From Clostridiaceae bacterium (GTDB taxonomy: Bacteria > Bacillota > Clostridia > DSM-8532), in the NCBI GenBank assembly GCA_012842645.1, contig DUSJ01000275.1, forward strand, positions 1 to 7,471: 7,471 nucleotides of DNA. The letters are read 5' to 3'. This document shows, one piece after another, positions 1 through 5,835 of the stretch. Below the pieces are notes generated by a model that was not told where the DNA came from, did not search any database, and saw nothing but the letters and a program-made list of their open reading frames with translations. The first letter of the stretch is position 1; each line of letters begins with the position of its first letter. A program made the position numbers and the translations under genes.

Positions 1-881
1 AGAATATAATTCATGTCCCGGGCTATCAGCCCCGAAACCATCCCTTCTTCCCTGGTGCCCAGCGTGACGGTGTTGGTCACCGGGTCCTTGCCTATAACAT
101 ACCTCGGTTCGGGAAGGTTTATTCCCAATCCCTTTCGCTGCCCGATGGTATAGCTTGCTATTCCTTTGCTTTTGCCCAGCTTGTTACCCAGCTTATCGAC
201 AAAAGTTCCTTCAGGGATATCGATACCTTTGTATTCCTTTATGAAGTCAATGTAACTGCCGTTCCTGACAAAGCATATGTCCTGGCTGTCGGGCTTCCTG
301 GCGTTGACCAGGCCTTTTTGCATGGCTATCTCCCTGATCTCGGCCTTCGTATAGTCCCCGAGGGGAAGAAGCAGCCTTTCCAGTTGGCCCTGTGTCAGCA
401 TATAAAGCACATAGCTCTGATCCTTGGACAGATCGGCAGCCTTTTTAAGATTATATCTTCCGGTCTTTTCGTCGTATATCACCCTGGCGTAATGGCCGGT
501 GGCAATATAATCCATGCCCAGTGCCATTGCCTTGTCCAGCATGGTCTGGAATTTCACATACTGATTGCAAGCGATGCACGGATTCGGGGTCTCTCCTGCG
601 AGATAGGAATCTGCGAAATAGCTGACCACCTTTTCTTCAAACAGCTGTTTCATGTTAAGGACATAAAAAGGTATGCCGAGCTTGAACGCAACAGCCCTTG
701 CATCCTCCACGTCCTCAAGGGAACAGCACGTCCTGGTCCTGATACCCTCGCACACGACAGGCTCGTCCCACAGTTTCAATGTCACTCCATATACTTCATA
801 ACCCTGATCCAGCAGCAAAGCGGCAGCAACGCTCGAATCGACCCCGCCGCTCATTCCTACCATCACTTTTTTCTTTTTCAT
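1..881 (-). CDS. mnmA: tRNA-specific 2-thiouridylase MnmA (C-terminus cut by window edge)
   Basis: This enzyme makes 2-thiouridine at wobble position 34 of Lys, Glu and Gln tRNAs in the cytoplasm, using ATP to adenylate U34 and a persulfide relayed from a cysteine desulfurase. The 293 visible residues carry the N-type ATP pyrophosphatase PP-loop SGGVDSS (11-17), the NPCIACN motif with Cys102, and KPDSQDICFV with Cys203. These are the two catalytic cysteines of the family, and Cys102 has the same number as in E. coli. Family members have roughly 350-370 residues, so about 60-75 are outside the window. The ATG at 881 is chosen because a TAA lies in frame just upstream; its Shine-Dalgarno is weak (GGA about 9 bases before). 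It is the third gene of the tcdA - Rrf2 - mnmA run, and no terminator is seen in the 55-base gap before it. Identification is secure. Confidence 0.96.
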   Translation of the reverse strand, partial: MKKKKVMVGMSGGVDSSVAAALLLDQGYEVYGVTLKLWDEPVVCEGIRTRTCCSLEDVEDARAVAFKLGIPFYVLNMKQLFEEKVVSYFADSYLAGETPNPCIACNQYVKFQTMLDKAMALGMDYIATGHYARVIYDEKTGRYNLKKAADLSKDQSYVLYMLTQGQLERLLLPLGDYTKAEIREIAMQKGLVNARKPDSQDICFVRNGSYIDFIKEYKGIDIPEGTFVDKLGNKLGKSKGIASYTIGQRKGLGINLPEPRYVIGKDPVTNTVTLGTREEGMVSGLIARDMNYI

Positions 882-936
882 ATCTTTCTGTCCGTTTTCC
901 TTTATTTAACCGCTATTTTTGCACTGTTTGCCTCAA

Positions 937-1380
937 CTATATATAATACATTATCTCTTCCCAGCCATTAAGGCGTTTGTATTCGCTGACCAGGTCCCCG
1001 AGGGTGACCGAATCGACGATGCTGTTGATGCGTTCGTCTATCCTGTCCCATACCTTCTGCCTGAGACAGATCTGGATCGGATCAACCGGATTGCCGTCAT
1101 CGTTTTCATTGATAACTGAAAGGTTCCCTTCAAGCGCCCTGAGTATATCCCCTACTTTTATGCTGTCCGGTTTCATTGCAAGAATATACCCGCCCTGCGC
1201 CCCCTTAATGCTTTTTACAAGTCCGGCCTTTCTGAGGACAGCGAAGACCTGTTCGAGATAATTCGCGGATATCCCCTGCCGCTGTGCCACCTCGCTCAAC
1301 GCCACATGCCCTGAGCCGGAGTTAATAGCCAGGTCCACCATGGCCCGCAAACCGTATCTTCCTTTCGTGGTAATCTTCAT
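937..1380 (-). CDS. Rrf2-family transcriptional regulator, CymR/IscR type
   Basis: A 147-residue DNA-binding regulator. It opens with MKITTKGRYGLRAMVDLA, the classic Rrf2 start, followed by a winged helix-turn-helix (about 1-80, including ISANYLEQVFAVLRKAGLV and GAQGGYILA) and a C-terminal dimerisation helix (about 105-135). It ends in MYYI, close to the MFYI end I recall for Bacillus CymR, the repressor of cysteine and sulfur genes. IscR proteins bind a [2Fe-2S] cluster through three cysteines; this protein has only one, Cys105, at the place of the third, so cluster binding by that scheme looks unlikely. The start at 1380 has a GGGAAGG Shine-Dalgarno about 9-10 bases upstream; the open frame continues to 1536 but that would overlap tcdA. 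It lies 20 bases after tcdA and 55 before mnmA. Control of sulfur or Fe-S genes is inferred from family and context; the exact signal cannot be read. Confidence 0.9.
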   Translation of the reverse strand: MKITTKGRYGLRAMVDLAINSGSGHVALSEVAQRQGISANYLEQVFAVLRKAGLVKSIKGAQGGYILAMKPDSIKVGDILRALEGNLSVINENDDGNPVDPIQICLRQKVWDRIDERINSIVDSVTLGDLVSEYKRLNGWEEIMYYI

Positions 1381-1400
1381 TGCAATGCACCTTCCCGCAG

Positions 1401-2159
1401 TCATTTCAGCATTATCAGATCCCTGACCACCTCGCCGGCGATTATCAGCCCTGCGACTGACGGAACGAAGGATATGCTTCCTGGGATCTGTCGCCTTATC
1501 GTGCAGGTTCTTGTCGTTCCTTTTGGACAAACACATCCTGTCGCACAGCTGTTGCTCTCCTCTTCCATGGGTTTCACCGGCTGCTCCGGGGAATAGACGA
1601 CTTTCAGCGAGTCGATACCGCGCTGTCTCAATTCTTTGCGCATGACCTTTGCCAGCGGATCAATTGTTGTCTTGTATATATCTGTCACTTCGAACTTTGT
1701 CGGATCCAGCTTGTTCCCCGCTCCCATGCTGCTTATAATCGGGATCCCTCTTCTTTTGGCCTGTACCGCCAGGTCAATCTTGGCCGTTACAGTATCCACC
1801 GCATCTACTATATAATCATAATCGTCCCTGATAAGCTCGTCCGCCTTTTCGGGAAGGTAAAAACTCCTTATGGCCTCGACTTCAGCCCTGGGATTGATCT
1901 CAATAATCCTTTCCTTCATTACTTCCACCTTGACCCTGCCTATCGTCTTTCGTGTGGCATGGAGCTGCCTGTTGATGTTGGTCAGGCAAATAAGATCATC
2001 ATCAACAAGGACGAAATGTCCGACTCCCGCCCTGACAAGGCCCTCCGCAACGAACGTGCCTACGCCGCCAATACCAAATATGGCGACTTTGCTGTTTTTA
2101 AGCTTCTCAAGGTTTTCCTTTCCTATCAAAAGCTCGGTTCTCGAAAACTCATGCAGCAT
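1401..2159 (-). CDS. tcdA: tRNA threonylcarbamoyladenosine dehydratase (TcdA/CsdL, E1-like)
   Basis: A 252-residue ThiF/MoeB/E1-type enzyme that uses ATP to cyclise the t6A base at position 37 of ANN-decoding tRNAs to ct6A. Visible features are the nucleotide-binding GIGGVG (29-34), the acidic strand end LVDDD (51-55), TNINRQ (60-65), VDAVDT, and the C-terminal RRQIPGSISFVPSVAGLIIAGEVV typical of the TcdA branch. A cysteine cluster, Cys205, Cys209, Cys211 and Cys219 (C-x3-C-x-C-x7-C), lies just before that segment and may bind a metal; I do not recall it in E. coli CsdL. The ATG at 2159 has an excellent TGAGGAG site 6 bases upstream and directly abuts the TGA of an 8-codon leader ORF. It is the first full-size gene of the tcdA - Rrf2 - mnmA operon, an order resembling the Bacillus aspS-tcdA-rarA-cymR-iscS-mnmA region without rarA and iscS. 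Confidence 0.93.
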   Translation of the reverse strand: MLHEFSRTELLIGKENLEKLKNSKVAIFGIGGVGTFVAEGLVRAGVGHFVLVDDDLICLTNINRQLHATRKTIGRVKVEVMKERIIEINPRAEVEAIRSFYLPEKADELIRDDYDYIVDAVDTVTAKIDLAVQAKRRGIPIISSMGAGNKLDPTKFEVTDIYKTTIDPLAKVMRKELRQRGIDSLKVVYSPEQPVKPMEEESNSCATGCVCPKGTTRTCTIRRQIPGSISFVPSVAGLIIAGEVVRDLIMLK

Positions 2160-2186
2160 TCAATGCTCCTCACTTTCCGGTCTCAT
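2160..2186 (-). CDS. Possible 8-residue leader peptide directly before tcdA
   Basis: The frame encodes MRPESEEH. A GGAGGG sequence lies 5 bases before its ATG, a good Shine-Dalgarno. Its ATG overlaps the stop of the preceding 25-codon frame (ATGA), and its TGA touches the tcdA ATG (TGAATG), an arrangement typical of translational coupling. The bases UCCGG and CCGGA around its start can form a 5-bp stem with the ribosome site and ATG in the loop. Its small size makes chance occurrence quite possible; no function is assigned. Confidence 0.28.
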   Translation of the reverse strand: MRPESEEH

Positions 2187-2260
2187 TTATGCCCTCCGGA
2201 GGTCGATTTGACACCGGGTGGCCTTAGATATTTCCCGACGGTATATGCAAGTAAATCCAT
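2183..2260 (-). CDS. Possible 25-residue leader ORF upstream of tcdA
   Basis: A short frame starting MDLLAYTVGKYLRPPG and rich in Lys and Gly at its end. I do not recognise it. No Shine-Dalgarno precedes its ATG, but the extended -10 element at 2267-2275 puts the expected transcription start at or very near the A of this ATG, so it could only be read as a leaderless message. Its TGA overlaps the ATG of the next 8-codon frame by ATGA. A TGA lies in frame 12 bases upstream, so it is not the tail of a longer gene. It may be a leader peptide, an unannotated small protein or chance. Confidence 0.3.
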   Translation of the reverse strand: MDLLAYTVGKYLRPPGVKSTSGGHK

Positions 2261-2266
2261 CGGTAT

Positions 2267-2275
2267 AGTATATCA
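2267..2275 (-). promoter_or_regulatory. Extended -10 promoter of the tcdA operon
   Basis: On the minus strand the bases read TGATATACT, an extended -10 (TG-n-TATACT). No good TTGACA-like -35 lies at the right distance, which fits an extended -10 promoter. A second TATAAT lies just upstream at 2278-2283, also without a clear -35. Expected initiation is about position 2260, roughly 100 bases before tcdA. Confidence 0.5.
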
Positions 2276-2284
2276 TAATTATAA

Positions 2285-2301
2285 CTGATTTAGCTGATTT
2301 A
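2285..2301. repeat. Two tandem CTGATTTA copies in the tcdA -35 area
   Basis: CTGATTTA occurs at 2285-2292 and 2294-2301, a 9-base period. The pair falls where the -35 region of the tcdA promoter would be, so it could be a binding site for a regulator, or simply chance in AT-rich DNA. Confidence 0.35.
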
Positions 2302-2303
2302 TG

Positions 2304-2319
2304 TTTGAACATGTCCAAA
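2304..2319. promoter_or_regulatory. Imperfect 16-base dyad, candidate operator
   Basis: TTTGAACATGTCCAAA differs from a perfect palindrome only at one symmetric base pair (seven of eight half-site positions match). It lies about 30 bases upstream of the tcdA -10 elements in the divergent tcdA/hppA region. An Rrf2 autoregulatory site is one possibility, but the bound protein cannot be named from sequence. Confidence 0.35.
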
Positions 2320-2369
2320 AATCAATCATAACAGGGATCCGGCAACTTTCTTATGACACGGCATATTAT

Positions 2370-2390
2370 ATTTCGGGTAAACACCGAAAT
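2370..2390. repeat. Inverted repeat ATTTCGG-7-CCGAAAT upstream of hppA
   Basis: Two perfect 7-base arms at 2370-2376 and 2384-2390 flank the loop GTAAACA. No T-run follows on either strand, so it is not an intrinsic terminator. It lies about 50 bases upstream of the predicted hppA -35 and could be an operator. Confidence 0.45.
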
Positions 2391-2441
2391 GCAAATAGAT
2401 ATTTTAAGGCAGAACAGCTTATTTCCATATTTAAACTTTGG

Positions 2442-2470
2442 TTGATATGAAATTGGTATTATAGTAGAAT
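2442..2470 (+). promoter_or_regulatory. Sigma-A-type promoter of hppA
   Basis: TTGATA at 2442-2447 and TAGAAT at 2465-2470 are separated by exactly 17 bases; each box matches the consensus at five of six positions. The expected start is near 2477, leaving a leader of about 33 bases before the hppA ATG. Confidence 0.65.
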
Positions 2471-2509
2471 AGGAAATAAATATTAATGTCCTGCAAGGGG
2501 GGTTCAATA

Positions 2510-4633
2510 ATGGTTAATATCACCACACAAATGGTCCAGGTCTTTGCAATCTTTGTTGCATTCCTTGCATTGGGATTTGCAGCATGGTTGTATGCATGGG
2601 TTAAGTCCCAGCCTTCTTCAAACGCTCGTATCGCCGAAATCGGCGAATACATCCGCAGGGGCGCCAACACCTTTTTAAAACGCGAATACCTGGTATTGGC
2701 CCGTTTCACTGCGGTAGCAGCAGTTTTGATATTTGTGCTTCTCCCTCATCCTTTATGGGCGGAAAACGCAGACATAACCAAAAATATATGGATGACCGTA
2801 TCCTACATTTTCGGAACGGTTTTATCGGCGCTTGCAGGTAAAATAGGTATCCAGATAGCCACAATAGCTAACATCAAGTCCGCTGAAGCCGCGCAGAAAG
2901 GCATTAAGCCTTCGTTCATGACTGGTTTCCGCGGCGGCGCAGTAATGGGTATGGCAGTCGTGGGCACAAGTCTTTTGGGTATCGCTGTTGTTTTAATGCT
3001 TGTCGGCGATGCTACATCAGTTCTTGGCTTCAGCTTCGGCGCCAGCTCTCTTGCCCTGTTTGCGAAAGCAGGAGGAGGGATCTTTACAAAAACAGCCGAC
3101 ATCAGCGCTGACCTGGTCGGTAAGGTCGAGCTGGGAATCCCCGAGGATGATCCCAGGAACCCCGCTGTCATAGCTGACAATGTTGGCGACAATGTCGGCG
3201 ACGTGGCAGGCATGGGCGCAGACCTGTTTGACTCAAACGTTGCGTCAATGGCAGCTGCCCTGGTTATGGCGACAGCTTTAGGCGGAATCGCAGGCAAGAA
3301 CGTAATCATGGTCTTTGCCTATGCTGCAGTAGGTCTCTTATCATCCATTATTGGCGTTGCTACTGCCCGTATTGGCAAAAACGGCGACCCCAGTAAAGCC
3401 CTTAACAGTTCCACATATGTGACAACAGCAGTTTACGCTGTTCTTACAGCTCTTGCCACATTCTTGTTTGGCTTTGAATGGCGTATATGGGGTGCGACAG
3501 CAGTAGGTTTGATAGTGGGTACGGTAATCGGCATCACCTCGGATTATTTCACCAATGACAACAAACCGCCGGTACAGGAAGTTGCCAAAGCATCCAAATC
3601 CGGGCCGGCATTCACCATACTGTCTGGTTTTTCATATGGTCTTCTGAGCTGTCTTCCCGCTTTGATCGGTATAGCTCTCTCCGCGCTTCTTGCGTTCAAA
3701 ATCTGCTCTCCTCTGGGTGTTGCAATAGGACAGGAAGCAGAATACGGAATGTTCGGAATCTCAATGTCCGCTCTCGGTATGCTCTCGATCGTCGGTATGA
3801 TCATATCCAACGACGCATACGGACCCATCGTTGACAATGCCCGTGGTCTTGCAGAAATGGGCGGTTTTGGCGAAAAAGTTATTGCCATTACCGACGAGCT
3901 TGACTCTGCAGGAAATACCGTCAAGGCTGTTACAAAAGGTTTCTCCATAAGCGCTGCAGGTTTAACCGTTATTTCATTGCTGGGCGCTTTCATGAGCGAA
4001 GTGAATACAGCTGCCCGGGAACTGGGGATTATTGCTGCAGGCGAATCGTTTATTAAGAACTTTGATATAATGGATCCGACCGTTTTCTTCGGGCTCATTA
4101 TCGGCGTAGCTATTCCGGCTATCTTCTCAGCTATGCTGATGCTCGGCGTTGACAAGAACGCCCAGAGGATGGTTGCTGAAATTCATCGTCAGTTCGACAC
4201 CATCCCGGGTCTCAAGGAAGGAAAAGAAGGCGTTAAGCCTGATTATGACAAGTGTATCGACATAGCAACTTCCGGCGCTCTTAAGGAGCTCATCCCTGCA
4301 GGGCTTGTCGCAATCCTGGCAACGATAGCGGTTGGCTTTATCGGCGGAGCGAGAGCAATCGGCGGCTACCTGACAGGAAACATAGCTTCCGGTCTTCTCC
4401 TTGCGCTCCTTATGTCCAATTCAGGCGGAACGTGGGATAATGCCAAGAAATACGTAGAAGCAGGCAATTGCGGCGGAAAAGGCTCGACTGCCCATAAATC
4501 GGCAGTTGTTGGCGACACAGTGGGCGACCCGTTCAAAGATACGGCAGGACCTTCAATCAATACCCAGATCACCGTTGTATCGCTGGTTTCCTCACTGCTC
4601 GCAGTAATATTCCTGCAGTTATCAATATTCTAA
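2510..4633 (+). CDS. hppA: Membrane-bound proton-translocating pyrophosphatase, K+-independent type
   Basis: A 707-residue multi-pass membrane pump that couples hydrolysis of pyrophosphate to phosphate with H+ export across the cytoplasmic membrane, recovering energy from biosynthetic PPi. Diagnostic motifs are DLVGKVE (201-207), DPRNPAVIADNVG, the repeat DNVGDNVGDVAGMGADLFDS (223-242), which holds the Mg-PPi-binding aspartates, and the C-terminal DTVGDPFKDTAGPS (669-682). The motif GNTVKAVTKG has Lys472 and Thr475 at the two positions that separate K+-independent pumps (Lys/Thr) from K+-dependent ones (Ala and Gly/Ala). Known Na+-pumping members are K+-dependent, so this should be a proton pump. 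The ATG at 2510 is preferred over one 24 bases upstream because GGGGGG lies 7 bases before it and the short N-terminus then runs straight into the first helix. Length is normal for the family. It is monocistronic, with its own promoter and terminator, and divergent from tcdA. Confidence 0.96.
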   Translation: MVNITTQMVQVFAIFVAFLALGFAAWLYAWVKSQPSSNARIAEIGEYIRRGANTFLKREYLVLARFTAVAAVLIFVLLPHPLWAENADITKNIWMTVSYIFGTVLSALAGKIGIQIATIANIKSAEAAQKGIKPSFMTGFRGGAVMGMAVVGTSLLGIAVVLMLVGDATSVLGFSFGASSLALFAKAGGGIFTKTADISADLVGKVELGIPEDDPRNPAVIADNVGDNVGDVAGMGADLFDSNVASMAAALVMATALGGIAGKNVIMVFAYAAVGLLSSIIGVATARIGKNGDPSKALNSSTYVTTAVYAVLTALATFLFGFEWRIWGATAVGLIVGTVIGITSDYFTNDNKPPVQEVAKASKSGPAFTILSGFSYGLLSCLPALIGIALSALLAFKICSPLGVAIGQEAEYGMFGISMSALGMLSIVGMIISNDAYGPIVDNARGLAEMGGFGEKVIAITDELDSAGNTVKAVTKGFSISAAGLTVISLLGAFMSEVNTAARELGIIAAGESFIKNFDIMDPTVFFGLIIGVAIPAIFSAMLMLGVDKNAQRMVAEIHRQFDTIPGLKEGKEGVKPDYDKCIDIATSGALKELIPAGLVAILATIAVGFIGGARAIGGYLTGNIASGLLLALLMSNSGGTWDNAKKYVEAGNCGGKGSTAHKSAVVGDTVGDPFKDTAGPSINTQITVVSLVSSLLAVIFLQLSIF

Positions 4634-4662
4634 GCAGACATTGATCATGATAAAAGCCGAAC

Positions 4663-4693
4663 AAGGGGAGCGAACATGCTCCCCTTTCGTTTT
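4663..4693 (+). terminator. Intrinsic terminator after hppA
   Basis: A perfect 9-bp stem AAGGGGAGC / GCTCCCCTT (4663-4671 and 4678-4686) with the 6-base loop GAACAT is followed by TCGTTTT, 30 bases after the hppA stop. On the minus strand the hairpin is followed by GTTCGGCTTTT, so it might also act weakly on the converging folT transcript. Confidence 0.88.
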
Positions 4694-4734
4694 AGCGATA
4701 TGTGAAGTGCATTTCCTTTACTTTTTGGCATTTA

Positions 4735-5583
4735 TCACTGCCAGGAGGAATCGTCCCCCTGTGTGCCCGAGGAATCATTTTCCTGCGCCGCCTGCTTCCC
4801 TGGTCCTTTCCTCACGAACCTGTCATAGACGGGAATCAGAAAAGCAGTTATAAAGCTTAGCAATATTGCCATAAGTATTTCTTCCAGGAGCCTGGGAATC
4901 CAGAACAAAAAGAATCCGAGTTTCCTGAGGCTCTCATAATAGAGCATGATGATATAGCTGTTGATTGTCGTCACAGGCACTCCTGCCATTAGGAACGTCA
5001 GAAGCACCTTCAGGTAATACTTGTTCATGGGTGCTTCAGGGAATCTCTTGCGGACTGCGAAATCTAATATGAGCAGGAACAGCCCAATGACAGCAACAGC
5101 CAGAAGCCCAAAAATCAGGTAGTCCTTCCTTTTGCCCATAGATTCGAGGGCTTCGGAAATAACTGATTCAGGATAAAAATATGTGACCGCCACGTTGAAC
5201 AAACCAACCAGGCCAAGGATGACAAAGGTTATCCAAAGACCTTTCTGGATCTTCTCGCTGTTCCGGTCCTTAAGAAATTTCCAAACCAATCCGGCTACTA
5301 CTCCATCGATAATTGCAGTGATGGTCAAAAACGGCATATATGGGCCTTCGGGCTTGATCAGATATCCGGCGACATCCACAATGCCGCCTGAAATCCCGCC
5401 AAACAGCGGACCGAACAAAATCGCCGGCATTCTTGTAAAAACAGCCGCAAAGCTCACCCTCAATCCGGGTACACCCATGATGGATATCATTATGCTGATG
5501 CTTCTGAGCGCCAGAGAGATTCCAATGAGAAGTGCAGTCTGGATGATCTGGGTAAATTTGATTTTTGATGATAATTGATTCAT
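4735..5583 (-). CDS. folT: FolT-like folate-family ECF transporter S-component, enlarged
   Basis: A 282-residue integral membrane protein that should bind a folate and dock with a shared EcfA-A'-T module, not encoded in this window. The N-terminal third matches S-components: an Ala/Gly small-residue helix (A17, G21, A25), then [34 protein letters not shown] (57-90), the FolT-like 'GP..GG..G...D..GYL..P.GPY.P' pattern. Hydrophobic segments lie near 13-36, 44-76, 84-104, 115-135, 155-176, 190-214 and 226-252, followed by a hydrophilic tail rich in Gln, Asp and Ser. Typical FolT has about 160-190 residues; the extra length looks like two added helices (about 115-176) plus the tail. The folate assignment rests chiefly on the THF riboswitch directly upstream. 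The ATG at 5583 has AAAGGAGG ending 4 bases before it. It is transcribed from its own promoter. Confidence 0.87.
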
Positions 5584-5587
5584 TTTG

Positions 5588-5636
5588 CCTCCTTTCCTAT
5601 CCTACTGTTACCATAAGAAAGAAGACACAGTAACAG
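5588..5636 (-). promoter_or_regulatory. Riboswitch expression platform hiding the folT ribosome site
   Basis: The 3' strand of aptamer P1, CUGUUAC (5636-5630), is perfectly complementary to GUAACAG at 5611-5605. Between them UCUUCUUUCUU (5625-5615) can pair along all 11 bases, with three G-U pairs, to AGGAAAGGAGG (5598-5588), the folT Shine-Dalgarno region. If P1 forms, the 11-bp helix hides the ribosome site. If P1 opens, CUGUUAC-GUAACAG traps the pyrimidine run in an 18-base loop and frees the site. This is a translational OFF switch; pairing is read from the sequence and the order of events is inferred. Confidence 0.75.
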
Positions 5637-5731
5637 CGGATGCGATACCGGCACCGCGAGCAGTCCTGCTCTTCGTTCAGGGACTCTACTCCCATTCCCT
5701 GACACTTAACGCGCCGGTACCTGTTCTGTTA
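5631..5731 (-). promoter_or_regulatory. Tetrahydrofolate (THF) riboswitch aptamer
   Basis: In the RNA reading the conserved blocks of the folT/folE THF riboswitch appear in order: GUUAAGUG (5710-5703), GAAUGGGA (5697-5690), ACGAAG (5676-5671), GCGGUG (5657-5652) and GCAUCCGC (5643-5636). Helices can be drawn: P1 UAACAG/CUGUUA (5731-5726 with 5636-5631), P2 GUACCGGC/GCCGGUAU (5720-5713 with 5652-5645), P3 UCAGGGA/UCCCUGA (5702-5696 with 5683-5677), and a 5-bp hairpin GAGCA/UGCUC with loop GGAC (5671-5658). GGA in the P3 loop can pair with UCC near the 3' end, the expected pseudoknot. The ligand is reduced folate, which represses a folate importer. Confidence 0.94.
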
Positions 5732-5767
5732 ACTTAATTATTTTGCTCCTTGCGAGCAATCTTCCAT

Positions 5768-5796
5768 ATTATACATCAACAGTATTCGATTGTCCA
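5768..5796 (-). promoter_or_regulatory. Sigma-A-type promoter of the riboswitch-folT transcript
   Basis: On the minus strand TGGACA (5796-5791) and a perfect TATAAT (5773-5768) are separated by exactly 17 bases. Transcription should start near 5761, about 30 bases before the riboswitch P1 helix. The promoter lies in the gap after the NYN-LOTUS gene, so folT has its own control. Confidence 0.82.
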
Positions 5797-5835
5797 TTTT
5801 TAATCGGGAATCATCGGATTGCAGGAAAGGTGTTT

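Larger units (their letters stand above)
2160..2509. other. Divergent intergenic region between tcdA and hppA
   Basis: This 350-base stretch has no full-size gene. From left to right it holds the tcdA leader with two micro-ORFs, the extended -10 promoter for tcdA, a tandem CTGATTTA pair, an imperfect 16-base dyad, a 7-bp inverted repeat at 2370-2390, the hppA promoter and the hppA ribosome binding site. It is more AT-rich than the flanking genes, especially 2240-2480. No tRNA or recognised riboswitch is seen in it. Confidence 0.7.

Noticed and set aside
883..936. Possible internal promoter between the Rrf2 gene and mnmA
   Set aside because: A TTGAGG is present but no -10 lies at 16-18 bases; read-through from the operon promoter is simpler.
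318..971. Long plus-strand open frame opposite mnmA
   Set aside because: It is a shadow of mnmA with no ribosome site and no recognisable protein features, and the minus frame is a clear MnmA.
1381..1536. Upstream extension of the Rrf2 reading frame to an ATG at 1536
   Set aside because: It would overlap tcdA by more than 130 bases, and the Rrf2 family starts at MKITTKGRYGL; the inner ATG has its own Shine-Dalgarno.
2193..2202. Perfect palindrome CCTCCGGAGG in the tcdA leader
   Set aside because: It cannot form a hairpin without a loop and is explained by the Shine-Dalgarno next to a CCTCC; kept only as part of the leader description.
2486..2509. Alternative hppA start 24 bases upstream
   Set aside because: The extra eight residues (MSCKGGSI) are translated ribosome-binding sequence; the GGGGGG run serves the ATG at 2510.
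2803..4155. Minus-strand open frames inside hppA
   Set aside because: They lie wholly opposite a highly conserved pump and have the Pro/Ser/Ala-rich composition of antisense frames.
4641..4853. Plus-strand 70-codon frame after hppA
   Set aside because: It runs through the hppA terminator and into the antisense of folT, without a ribosome site.
5797..5835. Possible terminator after the NYN-LOTUS gene (AATC...GATT then five A's on the transcript)
   Set aside because: Only 4 bp can pair around a mismatch, and the run downstream is A, not U.
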